Assembly: GCF_030463535.1 (NCBI RefSeq)
Contig: NC_132880.1
Span: 41,359,842 to 41,423,841, forward strand
Source: Salminus brasiliensis
Lineage: Eukaryota > Chordata > Actinopteri > Characiformes > Bryconidae
Reading direction: 5' to 3'
DNA: 64,000 nt
In this document: in pieces, positions 17,601-32,231 of the stretch
Numbering within the stretch: the stretch's first letter is position 1
How the letters are laid out: each line of letters opens with the position of its first letter
Translations under genes and position numbers: made by a program
Notes under the pieces: generated by a model
What the model was told of the DNA's origin: nothing
The model's input: only the letters and a program-made list of their open reading frames with translations
Databases searched by the model: none

Positions 17601-20432
17601 ACTTCAATGCTCACATCTTCACCCCAGCTTTAGTTTCTGTTCTAATGTTTATATCCTATTCCCTCTGTTTGGGTTTAGTATGCATGGCTTGTATAATACA
17701 TACATGACATGCATACTAAACCCAAACAGAGGGAATAGGATATATCCTATATGGGTGCAATTAATATACCTCCCTTTACTATTTTATGATTGGTTAACAT
17801 GATCGTGAGTCTTACTAGTAGAGAATTAGATGCTAATTAAAAAATACAAGCAGATCATATAGAACATCTAAGCAGTATTCATTAGGTCAGTAACTGTTAT
17901 TTATTTCATTTAGAGCTTGAGTCATGGAGGAATGACTAAATGTTGAGAAAAGTGAATCCACTGGAGCCATGTGGCATTCCCAAAATATATTCTCAGAAAT
18001 AACAGTTACAGATCTAAAGAATAATGCTTAAAAGGTCTGCTTGTATTCATTCAGTAATTCCTGTCTGACTCAGACAGGTACATTTAACCTCATAAACCTC
18101 TGCATGTGTTTTTTCAGTGCCAGCTGCTGAAGGTCGCTGGGAGGTGCACACAAAGAGGGTCAACTCACCAGCTGTAACGTTGGGGTTTGTGAATAAAGAC
18201 GATGAGACAGAAATACTGTCTGTAGATATCGTACCTGCCCTAGAGGTGCCACAACGCTGGCCACTAGCTGCACGAGGTGGACCAGTTGTGGATAACTGGC
18301 TTGGGAGGCACTGTCGGCGCAGATTTGTTGGCAAGCCTGTTTATTTTGTCCCAAAGAGACCAAAACTGCGGAACCTCAGTGATGTTGAAAAAGGTAGGCC
18401 TATGTTCATTTTGAAACCTGGGACACCAAGCCATTTACAGAAAGTGCTCGCTCATGGATAGCAGAAATAAATATGGGTGTGTTTTTCTTCGCAGAGAGCT
18501 GGAGAATATCTTTCTCTCATGTTGAAAAAGAAATGATCAGATACCATGGCAACAGGAGGACATGCTGTGAGGGCAGAGGAAATAAATGCTGCCGGTAAGA
18601 ATAAACACTGTATACGAAAATGCATTGTGAATGAAACAATATGATTCTTAAGCAGTAAAAAATATTTTTCAGTGATGAATGGAGAAATTATTATAGATGG
18701 TTGGATATTGGAAATATTCACTACTGGTCAAAAGTTTTAGAACACTATCAGTTTTCTTTCCAATTTTTATTGACATTTAAGTTTTTCAGGTCCAGTGGAT
18801 AACCTGAAATGGTACAAATGTAAGAGCTTTTGAGGGAAAGAATGAACTGAAAACTGAAAAATAAAGTAATTGCTTAACAACTTCTAGCTGGTTTCTAGTA
18901 ACGAAGCTTTGAATGCAAAACAGTTTACCATTCCTAAACCCTTTGTCTGTATAAAAGCAGTGCTGGAACGGACTGTGTTACAGTGCTACTGTCTCTACTG
19001 AAGCATTTTCACAACACTAAACCTTCAGATTGCTGTTACGATGTCTAGAAAAAGACACTTAATCAAGGAAGAAAAGTGGAAATCTTTGGTTTAGAGAAAT
19101 AACCAATAAAGCCAGAGTGTGTTGTGTACAGTGTCCTACACCATCAAAAGACTCTTGGTAACTATAGAAAACTGAAGAGGTCTGGCACACTCAAATCCAC
19201 AACAGCATCAGAAAACTACTTTCTGAAAGTAAACAGCTTGTGTGATAGATGGCTCATCGTTCTCTGGAATGATGGTGCTCCATCCAATACTTTGAACGGG
19301 ATGAGTTGGTGTGGCGATCATCCATCATCCTGACCTCAGTAATGCCCTTGTTAATGAATCCAATGAAATCCTTACAGAAGTCTGGTAGACTCAAATCCAC
19401 AAAAGCGCCAGAAAAGTAGTTTGAGAGTCAACAGCTTATGTGATAGGCAGCTCACATGACAACATTGTACATTGTAGCTTAAGATAAGATAAGATAATCC
19501 TTTATTAGTCCCACAGTGGGGAAATTCTCAAAGATATTAAACTGATAAGAACAGATACTACACTTGATATTAGCCAAAAGGCAGAGAAGCCAGAAAACTT
19601 AACCAAGCCTCAGTTTGTAGCTGCAGGATTGAGTGGCGGAGTGGCAGTAAGTTTGTCATTGCTAAGATGGCAAAAAAAAAAACAACAAAAACAAAAACAG
19701 CCTACTGGCCTACTGAAACAACTGAGGGTGTATTTCAAAATATGTACTACACATTATTTCAATATTTACAGAATGGTCATGTCTGAATAACTAAATTATC
19801 TATGTGTTACATTTTTAATCCGTCTTACACTTGTATGATGAGTTATCCAGAGATCCAGTTTCAATACCCCCCTGATTGTGATTACTGTGTCTTCTTTTAG
19901 AAAACTGTGTTTGCGGCTTCTCAAATGTCTGTTCGAGGGCCTGAAGCAGACCTATCTCAAAGAACTTAAACCTCTTTGCTCGTACCATGGGAAAACTGCC
20001 TTCTTCCACAATCTCTCAGAGAGATTTGATGACTCGCTGTGGACTCCCGGGCAGCTGTCTGACTGCTTTATGAGACTTTTGTTGGACTTTGAGCATGCTG
20101 CACAACAGGGCTCACTTCCCCACTTTTTTGTTCCTGACTACAACCTTTTCTCTCCATCCGTATTTCCCAAGCGCTCTCTCATGCTTCTGACCAATGCTTT
20201 AAAGGAACAGAGGGAGTCTGGTCTTCCTCTTCTGAAGGTACAAAGCCCTCCAGCACTTTGCTACAATCCTGCCCTTCCACCGCAGCCCCAGGAGATCACT
20301 GCAGAGCCCGTCACTGTTACTCTCCAAAATGACACTGTGACTCATCAGAAAAGCTCTTTCACCTGTATTACTGTGACTGTTGCTGGCATTATGGTATTGT
20401 TGGTCATAGGCTTTGCACTTTTATATGTATGA
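14613..20432 (+). CDS. cgas: cyclic GMP-AMP synthase-like DNA sensor with C-terminal membrane segment (378 aa)
   Basis: Mab-21/cGAS family nucleotidyltransferase, which makes 2'3'-cGAMP from ATP and GTP on binding cytosolic DNA and so activates STING. Coding exons: 14613-14870, 16329-16557, 18118-18393, 18495-18594, 19901-20432; all frames join, giving 378 aa. TGSYYE at residues 78-83 is the activation-loop GS motif. E92 and D94 (NEFD) and D199 (SVDI) match the three catalytic acidic residues. ESWRISFSHVEKE (255-267) is followed by the zinc thumb H272-x5-C278-C279-x6-C286, the cGAS signature that separates it from MAB21L proteins. The long disordered N-terminus of mammalian cGAS is missing (the first ATG lies only about 78 residues before GSYYE; M14 is an alternative start). 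Beyond the usual end (near residue 315) there is a Pro-rich linker and a 22-residue hydrophobic segment (355-377) ending in LLYV then stop, a predicted tail anchor. Introns hold many transposons. Confidence 0.93.
17650..17744. repeat. perfect 37-bp inverted repeat with 21-nt loop
   Basis: Arm 17650-17686 and arm 17708-17744 are exact reverse complements over 37 bases; the loop is 17687-17707. It lies in the 1.56-kb cgas intron between coding exons 2 and 3, so the pre-mRNA would carry a long perfect hairpin. It is not flanked by a recognisable transposon end. Confidence 0.95.
18718..19450 (+). mobile_element. degenerate Tc1-like transposon, chimeric with a CACTATATG-family piece
   Basis: The left end CACTACTGGTCAAAAGTTTT is a Tc1-type terminal repeat. 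An ATG at 19041 opens a broken transposase frame (MSRKRHLIKEEKW, later TIKR..., TTASENYFLKVNSL) typical of the helix-turn-helix region of Tc1 transposases, with stops. From about 19240 the sequence switches to the CACTATATG family (TCTCTGGAATGATGGTGCTC), then a second copy of the SLKST-type segment follows at 19380. It is a nested or recombined remnant in a cgas intron. Confidence 0.75.
19481..19593 (-). mobile_element. SINE-like element with U2 snRNA head and LINE-type tail
   Basis: Read on the minus strand, 19590-19532 is the 5' end of U2 snRNA. It is joined directly to TTGAGAATTTCCCC, then GTGGGACTAATAAAGGAT, and finally three to four AAGAT/ATCTT units (19481-19496). That tail and pentanucleotide repeat are the usual 3' end of a fish RTE/Rex-type LINE and its SINEs. 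The unit is about 110 bp. It lies in the cgas intron before the last exon. Confidence 0.7.
19532..19590 (-). pseudogene. U2 spliceosomal snRNA 5' fragment
   Basis: The minus strand matches U2 nucleotides 4 to about 62 (GCTTCTC...CTTTTGGCTAA...ATCAAGTGTAGTATCTG...TCAGTTTAATATCT), with about two substitutions against the canonical sequence from memory. It includes the branch-point recognition region. It stops abruptly where the LINE-like tail begins. The Sm site and 3' half are absent, so it cannot be a functional U2 gene. Confidence 0.85.
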
Positions 20433-20640
20433 ACATGACAATCATATTTACTGTACACAGCTTTTCAATATTCTTTTATTTATAAGCAGATGTTGTGGAT
20501 TTTAACTGGTGTCTGTATTTAAGAAGAATGTTAGTTTCTGGAATGTTTAAAAACTATTTCCTTTTCTCATAAATGAGTGAAATTAAATTGAAACGGCAAC
20601 ATCAAGAACCTACATTAATTGCCATCAATGGCCGAAGTCT

Positions 20641-20668
20641 GAGAGAGCACAATTGGATGTGCTCTCTC
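20641..20668 (+). promoter_or_regulatory. cgas: 10-bp perfect stem-loop in the cgas 3'UTR
   Basis: GAGAGAGCAC (20641-20650) pairs perfectly with GTGCTCTCTC (20659-20668) across an 8-nt loop AATTGGAT, about 210 bases after the stop. It could be an mRNA structural element; function unknown. Confidence 0.5.
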
Positions 20669-20807
20669 CCCTCATTACTCTTAAGGTGATGTTGGCTGGT
20701 GCGATGGAGCTAAGGACTCCATAATTTGTGTCAGCTGCCTGGTGATATTAGAGGAGACGTGTTAAGGAGGAGCTAATTGTGACAAAAAGGGAAAAATTTG
20801 CTAAGCA

Positions 20808-20813
20808 AATAAA
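20808..20813 (+). terminator. cgas: poly(A) signal of cgas
   Basis: AATAAA about 375 bases after the cgas stop, with a second AATAAA-like hexamer at 20821. Either could be used. Confidence 0.5.
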
Positions 20814-21179
20814 CTACTACAATAAAACAGTATATGTATTTAATTCTGAATATTTTTGCTCAATAAATAAATGTTAAAACTAATGCCTTACATCCTTTTT
20901 AATGTGGTTCCCCCTATATAGCATAAGGACTTAGATGACCACAGTTCTGGTGAACTTATTTAGAAATTCATGAATACATATTTTTGCTTTCAGGCTCTAA
21001 ATCTCAACATTACAGGAGATGGGAGAAACCTTCTTAACTGTTAATGAAAGTCAATGTAAAATATTTTATTCCAAGTCATATTTCTGACACAATGTCAGAT
21101 TCAATGATCTCAAAAGATTTCAAAAAGGGTAAAACACGTACAATACAGTACACACACATGCATCAATCATAGACCTGAA

Positions 21180-21560
21180 CATTAACATCACCTGCCTATC
21201 ATTATGTGGATCCCCCTTGTGCTGCCAAAACAGCTCTGGCATGTTGAGGCCTGGACTCCACAAGCCGTAGCAAGCATTCACTTTTTTTATCAGGAGCTCC
21301 TCTGTGGGATCAAATAAGACAAGTTAGCCTTTGGTTCTGACATGCATCAGTGAGCCTTGACCCTGTCACTGGTTCACCAGTTGGTCCAGTTGAGGACTAT
21401 TGATAGGTAATGACTACTGCATAAAGGGAACACCCAACAAGATCCGCCTGATTCTGATGCTTGCCCTTACCCATTTGTTCTGCTGCCAGATGAGCCACAA
21501 CATTTCTTGAAAGTTTTATAGACTGATGAGGACAAAATTGAACCCCCACCTACCCAAGGG
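21180..21560 (-). mobile_element. Tc1-like transposon remnant
   Basis: On the plus strand ATTATGTGGATCCCCCTTGTGCTGCC..., GAGGCCTGGACTCCACAAG and GAGCCTTGACCCTGTCACTGGTTCACC match the antisense of a very common fish Tc1-like transposase (family whose ends read CACCGATCAGCCATAACATTA). The middle of the gene is deleted and stops interrupt the frame. Related ends occur at 46345 and 53499. Confidence 0.7.
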
Positions 21561-22713
21561 ATAATAATGTGTGATGGCGTCAGTAAGTCTACCCCATCAC
21601 CAGTGTCCTTTGTGAAAGGACACACAACATATTTTTTGTAATTTAAGTAATAGCGCACTTGTGATACTTACCTGTGACCAGGGAAGTGCAGGCACCTTCC
21701 AGGGCTTCTCTTATACCGGCCGGTAGAGCCCACAGCCTTGTGTAGAAGAGGGGAGGTCAGATCCGGGAACCTGTGGGAAAAGATAAAGAACAGGTTAACC
21801 TTGTAAAATAAATTCTACATGTTTACCAGTAAATGTAATTGTGTACTGTGTATTTAATGTCTATTGTATTTATCTGGTTTGTTTATTTGTTTTGTTTGTC
21901 CAAAACAAACTGGCTGCTGATATGCCAGAGGGGATCAGCTGGAACTGAAGTTTTTCAGAGCTGTTCATGGAAAGAACTGACTAACCTGTATTAATGATGT
22001 TATTCATGATAATAGCAGCAGAATTTATTTAGATGTCAATTTGGAGAGAACAGAGAGAATTACTCCAATGTGGGACACTGTGATGGCTCACAGCGGCATA
22101 ACTGCAACAGCTTCACCAGCTCCCCCAAGGTCTCAGAGAGGTGCTTTCTAGCTTTGAGCATTTTTACCATTGCTTCCTTATGCCCCTAAAGTAGTCATTG
22201 CATTCAAAAGGATTTTGGAAATACAAATAAAGAGGCACAGACTGTTTGTTTTGGAGTTTAGGAACTGGCCTGTTTTACAGCAGTGTTTGAGGTTTCCAGT
22301 ATCTTAGTTCTGAACTTTTTAAACTGTGTCAAAATAAATACAGCTTTCCATTCATTTCCACTTAGGCCATTTACTCACATTTGGGCACATTTCTAACCAA
22401 AGCACGTTCATCTCTGAGACACACAACCTGTCTCCTTTCTGAGCGGTATGATGGCTGGACATCTTGGCAGGTTTCTTTCAACTTTCCCATGATGTTACAC
22501 AAAGAAGCAGTGTGTTTCAGGTGTGCCTTAAAATACATGGCATGTAAGGCAAAGTAAGGCAAAATTAAAGGCATAGTAATCTTAGTGTATTTAAACTTTT
22601 GACTTGGAAGAAAGTAGTAAAAATTGCCTTAAGGCATTTATCAAATAGAAATAATTTTGGTAATCCTAATTGACCTAAATTCATGTCAGGCAGTGAGAAA
22701 AATGCATATGTGT

Positions 22714-22716
<3 letters not shown>

Positions 22717-22763
<47 letters not shown>

Positions 22764-22784
22764 TATATACTATATATATATATA

Positions 22785-22830
<46 letters not shown>
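22717..22830. repeat. (TA)n microsatellite
   Basis: About 114 bases of TA units interrupted by TACTATATAC variants, followed by AAAT/AATA repeats to about 22900. Confidence 0.95.
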
Positions 22831-22835
<5 letters not shown>

Positions 22836-23179
22836 ACTGTATATTTTCCCTTATAATAAATAAATAAATAAATAAAATAAAAAATAAATAAAAATAAATT
22901 TACTTTATTTAGTTTAAAGACTTAGATGAAGATCTGACCACAGTTCAGTTGAACTTTACAAAGAAATTCAATGTAAAAAGATTTGATCCAACTAAATTGT
23001 CTCATCTAAACTAAACGAATGAGTTATTTAATCGAGGGAACTGTTTATGTCTCTCTATATTATTTTTCTACTGTAATACCTTAAGGGCTCCATAAAATTG
23101 TCCTTGACGAAAAAAGATTAGGAACGATCCGCTAAACGACCGCAGCTGCACTACGGCTCTTTTTGGGGTGGACGCAGCC

Positions 23180-23228
23180 TATAAAAGCTTTGCGCCGGAA
23201 GCGGATCGTCCTCTTCTAGTGATCAAAC
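23180..23228 (+). promoter_or_regulatory. rpl11: rpl11 core promoter with TOP start
   Basis: TATAAAA at 23180-23186, an ETS-type CCGGAAGC at 23195-23202 and a pyrimidine tract CCTCTTCT at 23210-23217, about 30 bases after the TATA box, where a ribosomal-protein TOP mRNA should start. The 5'UTR is then only about 18 bases. Confidence 0.8.
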
Positions 23229-26589
<3,361 letters not shown>

Positions 26590-26620
26590 AGGACCACCTT
26601 TTCATTTTGTTTAACAAACA

Positions 26621-26626
26621 AATAAA
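26621..26626 (+). terminator. rpl11: poly(A) signal of rpl11
   Basis: AATAAA 32 bases after the stop, followed by T/G-rich TTGTCTTTTGTGG. The short 3'UTR is usual for ribosomal protein genes. Confidence 0.9.
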
Positions 26627-26639
26627 AACAAAAAGCCCA

Positions 26640-29600
26640 ATTTGCCTCCCTCTTGTCTTTTGTGGAATTGAGATCAATTTGATGGTCATGGTCTAATCAG
26701 TAGTTTGGAGATTCCTGGAAGTGGGTATAATTTAGCTTTTGCTTTATGAATGGTCATAGTACCCATTTGTGGTTAAGTGATGGAATTGTGTTTATTGAAG
26801 TCAAATATTAATGTTGACAATTGAAGTGGCACACTGGGCAAATGGAATATTTAATTTCTTGTTCACATTTTGGGATCTCGAGTTTGTGAAGCTCAAAATG
26901 AGCTGTTAAAGAAAATTGTAGGTGTTATATGCTTTAAAATAAAATTTGTCAAATACGGTCAGTAACAAATACACCAATGGCTTGTTCATGAAACCTGTAT
27001 TTCCAGAGTCCTCAAGAAGATTCTGGTTAAAAAGGCCTGAATTATTTGATCCAGTTTCATTAAAATGACTGGAGTAAGCACATGCCTTATGTGAACAGAC
27101 TTTTTCTTATGGCATTTGGGTGGAGATGGGATGCTTTTCATTTCAGTTAATTCGAGTGCTCATTTGAATGGGATTTTCTCAGGGACTTAATTCCTTGGAA
27201 TATACTTACTACATGGAGTGAGTCCTTAAACAGTTCTGATGGCTTGCTTTGTGTTTCCTTTAGGATCAAAAGCTTGGACAATATTTTTAGTGTCAACATT
27301 CTGTTTTGTAGGTTGTTACCTGGGTATTTTAAATGTCATGGTTTTGCTTGTCTTTGTGTATATGGTTGCCCCAACAAGTTGTCTATCAGAAAATCAACAA
27401 GGGCCTAGTAAGAAATGTGGTTGAGATTCTTTGCTTTGCTTCTATTCCAGGGACCTAGAGGCTTTAGATCTCTCTAAAACGAAGTATAGAGGCTTGTGTA
27501 AATGTGTGGCACTAGGATCCCAAAATATACATATAGTGTGTAAACTAAAATGGCCAATATTAGACTTATATGTAAAGGGGACAAGATTTGGTTGTCCTAG
27601 CAGTAATATCAGTGCACTAAAGGGTAGCTGTGCAAATATAGTGATGCTGGTGTTAATTTTTATGGTAGTGTTCTGGCCACATCTCTCTAGCTAAAAGTGC
27701 TACATCTGATGTGAGGTTGTTTTATTGTTTTCCACCCTATAAAGTATGTTTTAAGCTATTAGTGAGAGGAGCTTGAATGTACTTCGAAATCTTCTAAAAC
27801 GGAAAGAAAGGGCTATGTAGTATCCATGATCTGTTGTGAAAGCACAAAGCGGACATCCTGTTTTTTTTTTTTTTCAACATATGCTAAAGGACCAAATGTG
27901 TCCTCCAGAGTATCCTATTGTATTGGCGGTATTTCTGTGTAGAAACTTTAGGAGCTGTGTCTGATCTGCTCCTACCAGCGCAACACACCCAAACACACCA
28001 CTACCATGTCTCACTGCAGTGCTGAGAATGTCCCGTCACCTAGGTAATTCCTGCTCTGTGGGTTCCTGACCATTGAAGAACAGGGTGAAAGGAGGCTAAC
28101 AAAGTATGCAGAGGAACAGATAGACAATAATTCTCTGGAATTATAGAACTACAGAGTGATCCCATGTGGAAAGTGGAGCTGATATAATGGTCCGAGCTCA
28201 TTCCAAACCAGGGGTGGTCATAATATTCTGATGTGACTGTATTACACATATGAGCCACACTTTTGCAACTTTAAGATTGACAGCTGCATTGTAATGTGTG
28301 CTCTCTTGACTTGTATGCAGGAGTGAGCTTTGGTCTGTACTTTGTTATAGTGAGAACCACAAATTCTACCTTATCAGTCAGTGGAAGGATGTTATTGATG
28401 ATCATTAATACAATAATGTATTAGGTGTGTATAGATGAAACAACACACTGCTTAGATCAAGTTGGCTTTATTCAGTGAAATCCTAGAGACCTGATGTCCT
28501 TTGCATCATGTGCCTTTTGTAACACCTACATGTCTCTCCATTCAACCCCTGCATTTACAATGTCTTACTATCAGCTGGTGACCATTTACTTTACAAAGGG
28601 ACTATCACATTGAAAATAGCAAATCATCTTATTAGTGACAGTATTTTGGCTCACTTTTCAGATTTCACACTCGGTCTGGAACAACTTTCTCTCTCTAGGA
28701 TGTTCTCTGGCTCTCTTATGAAGACTTCGTATGGACAAAAAGGTTCCAATTGAGCAAAGGCATGGAGTCGGCAGAGGGTGACACACCACATGGACACAGG
28801 TGAGGAGGCAGGGAAGCTGGGAAGATCATCTGTCATGATGCCTTTGTCCAAACAGTGGAGGTGAGTGTGATTTTGGATGGCAATAAACCGAGGAGTGTTT
28901 TTTTTTTAACATAGTGGCTGTGAAGCTACATACTTATTAGAAGATCAGAAGATCAGATTTATTAGAAGGTCTAAAGCAATGATGGCTCACATGTTCTACC
29001 TAATGTGGTAGAGAAGATCATGGTTCAACTTGTGTGTTTGGTGGTGGAAAATTCCTCCTCCAACTCTAAATATCAATGCCTTTGGTGTCGTACGTATATA
29101 AATCTCAGTTTTGTCATTTTTAGTCATTGAGCTGATCTACTTTGGTGAATATCCCTTGATGATTACATAGCACACAATAAATATATATAGTGTAATAAAT
29201 ATGATAATATAAGTGTATGAACTATGATATTATTCTATCGCACCCTTTGTGTATGTGCGATTTTCAAGGTGATATTTTGCAAAGAATTGAGTGGCTCAAT
29301 TTTTAAAACTCATTCATTCTAACAGTCAGGTGTACACCCATTCAAGCACACATAGACACATAGGCACATAAGCACAGGCATATTCTGGCTCTCACTCTCT
29401 GACACCTCCCATACACTCACTCGAAAGCATGCACAGCATGGGGCGCATCCCTGACAATTTTCACATTGTTAATAATTGGGCCCTGTAACACTAAACTCCC
29501 TTTATACCCTGATGTGTAAGGATGTCCTAGCACTAAAGGAGCTAAAACCTGTTCTGCCCCACCATCTACTTCTCTTTCTTAGTTAACCCTCTCTTCTGAC

Positions 29601-29700
29601 TAGTAGCTGTCTACTCCGCCTATGGTTATCTCTTTCTCTCTCATCTCCTCTCTACTAATCAAACTCTTCCTCATTCTCTTCCTCTCCTCCCTTCCTTCCT
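26640..29700. other. intergenic stretch between rpl11 and the klhl31-like gene
   Basis: No recognisable coding sequence. Open frames of up to about 90 codons have no family resemblance or splice context. The last 150 bases (29560-29700) are C/T-rich and probably belong to the 3'UTR of the minus-strand Kelch gene. TTTATT on the plus strand (a minus-strand AATAAA) occurs at 28468 and 28957, but I cannot tell which, if either, ends that transcript. Confidence 0.5.
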
Positions 29701-29703
29701 CTG

Positions 29704-32200
29704 TCATGCAGTTATGCTGCTTTGCTCCTCGTGGCTAGGGGTGTTACGATGCCTGCGTGAAGCGTGGCGTGGGGGCAGAGCCAGGGCACAACAGGACACG
29801 CCCACTGTAGGCTCAGGCAGGTCTTCGGCAGCGGCCCAGGTGTCAGTGCCTGGGTCGTAGCGTTGGACTGCTGCCTTGTAGCGCTTTTCAGCTTCGTTCC
29901 AGCCTCCCAACAGGTACAGGTGGTTGCCCAGCGGGGACAGGCCAGCAGTGCTCACTCCCAGGGGCAGGGAGGCGGCCCTGCTCCACTGACCGCTTTCTGG
30001 GCTGAACACTTCAGTGGTCAGCACATCTACACGCTCTCCACCTGGGCCCAGCTGGCTGCCGCCCACTACATAGACTTTACCTCCAAGGGTGGTCGAGCAG
30101 TGCCAGCCACGGGGCGTCTCCAGCTGTGCCTGTTCGGTCCAGCTGTCGCTCTCCAAGCTGTAGCGGGCCACAGAGCGAGAGTAGGCGCAGTTAATGTAGC
30201 CACCAGACACCAGGACGTCGCCTGAAGGTAGCACTGCACCAGCGTGGCAGCAGCGCGGCATCTCCATGGGAGCTCGAAGCTGCCAGCTGTTGGATGCTGG
30301 AAGGTAGCTCTCGATGGTGGCCAGCAGTCCATCGGTGTTACGACCACCGATGGCATACAAGCGACCTCCTGTAGCCACCAGACTGAAGTGAGTGCGGCGC
30401 TGGCGCATGCTGCTCAGGTGCAGCCAGGTATTGAAGCGGGGGTCATATCTGCAGGAATGAGGTGAGTAAGGATATGAGGAAATCACAGGTTATGTCAACT
30501 CCAACTGCTCACTCTTATGATATAATAACAACTTAACCATTACACAGTGTATGGACAAAAGTTTTGGGACACTTGCTTATTCACTGGTCAAGGGTTTGTT
30601 TGGAACTTTGTTGACATCTTAACCATTTAAGAAATCATATAAATGAATAGATCAACTCCTGTGTAGACTGGTTAATCTGTTTTTAGGATTACTGTCCTAT
30701 GTAATGTAAAGTATACCTGCAGAGGGTGCTGACTGCATGTTTGGCCTGGTTCCGGGCATCGTTTTGATCCTCTCCTCCTGCCACATACAGGAATCCATCC
30801 ATCACAGCAACACACTGGTTGAAGCTCTTAGCAGGAAGCTGAGAAAGGTGGCGCCATGTGGCAGCTCCATCACGGGGGTCTCTCCACAGCACCTGCAGAC
30901 AGGGTCATAAAACAAAAGATGTAAAACATGGACTTCTGTTATATTAAACTTTTAGTAAATTCTCAGCATGTGGGCCCCTGTGGGCCTGTATGGTTAGCCC
31001 AACTGCAAACCAGTGTTGTCCATGGGTTACATATTGATCCCACATATGGATGCTCACCAGGGACCCACCAGAGTCTGTGATGAGACCAGGAGAGGTTAAA
31101 CATGAGCGCCATCTGGGTTATACCCTGCACACAGGGCTTAGATGGGACCCATGTGACATTAGGGTGAGCTGTAACGATGGGGCCCATGTGGGAAGCTCAA
31201 CTGGGTCCAGTAATAACACACGTACAAACCCACTCAAAGCCAATACCCTCTTGGAACCCACCTAGTCCATGTTCCACCTGTGTGAGCCCCACAAGAGCAT
31301 GTTGGCTGGGCTAACATTGTGTACATTATTTATTTCAGTGAATTTCTCTTTTAAAACAGAAGTAACATTCACTCTTTAAAAAATTACCTCTCGGCTCAGG
31401 GCACGTTCAGTGAGGGAGGGGCGCCCTCCAATGGTTAGCAGGGTGGTCTGGCTGCTCCGGACCTTGGTGCGGCGGGACTGCAGAGTGTTCTGTTGGTATG
31501 GTAGCAAATGGTAGTTCATGGCATCCACCAGTAGGCGGTGACACTGAGGGTCCAGCATCATGCGAGCAGCAGGCTGGATCTCACTGACCAGCTCGCTGGC
31601 TGGGATGGTCTCAAAGCGCACATGGGACAGCAGCTCAGAAGCGTGAGGTGCTCTGTTTGGGTCAAAGTCCAGCCACTTCATGGCCACCTGGATCCCAGGA
31701 AAGGGTAAACATAGACTTGCCTTAGATGATTTTATATATAGTTTCTTCTGTACATAGCATTCCCTCTCTCGCGCGCTCTCTCTATCTCTCTGCACCTGTT
31801 CTATTTCTATATACAGTTCCTAAGTATTTATATTCACTCTGATATATTTTACTTTTGGGTCATATACAGAAATAGGGCCTCCTCAGGGTCTGTGAATTCC
31901 CCCCTCTCTCTGTCTCTTCTTATATTCCCCCTGCCTTCTCTGCTAGTGTTACATACTGTACACACTACAGTTTAAAAGTTTGCAACCATCCATCCATCCA
32001 TCCATCCAACCATGTCCTATTAATCCTTTTTTTTTTAGTTATTTTTATTTAATAACACAAGAAACATCTAGAATATTGTGTGTTAGCTATTATACATCTT
32101 CAGAGCCCTAAAGCTGTATGTTGCTCAAGTGCCCAACAGTGGCAGCTTAGTGGACCCAGGTATCGACTGCCACAAAATATGATTGTGTTTTAAAAAATAA

Positions 32201-32231
<31 letters not shown>

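Larger units (their letters stand above)
20830..23090. other. intergenic stretch between cgas and rpl11
   Basis: No gene seen. It contains a degenerate Tc1-like piece (21180-21560), a long AT microsatellite (22717-22830) and AAAT repeats (22855-22900). Open frames are short and unsupported. Confidence 0.6.

Noticed and set aside
19041-19240. Active Tc1-like transposase gene
   Set aside because: Start codon and helix-turn-helix residues are recognisable but in-frame stops and a truncated, chimeric 3' half make it nonfunctional.
19878-19900. Open frame start before the last cgas exon
   Set aside because: The ATG at 19878 lies in the intron; the cGAS frame requires the acceptor at 19900.
27239-27694. 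Two 60-90 codon plus-strand open frames after rpl11
   Set aside because: Hydrophobic chance frames in T-rich sequence; no family, no splice sites, no promoter.
29764-30225. 153-codon plus-strand open frame over the last Kelch exon
   Set aside because: It is the antisense shadow of a GC-rich coding exon with clear Kelch repeats on the minus strand.
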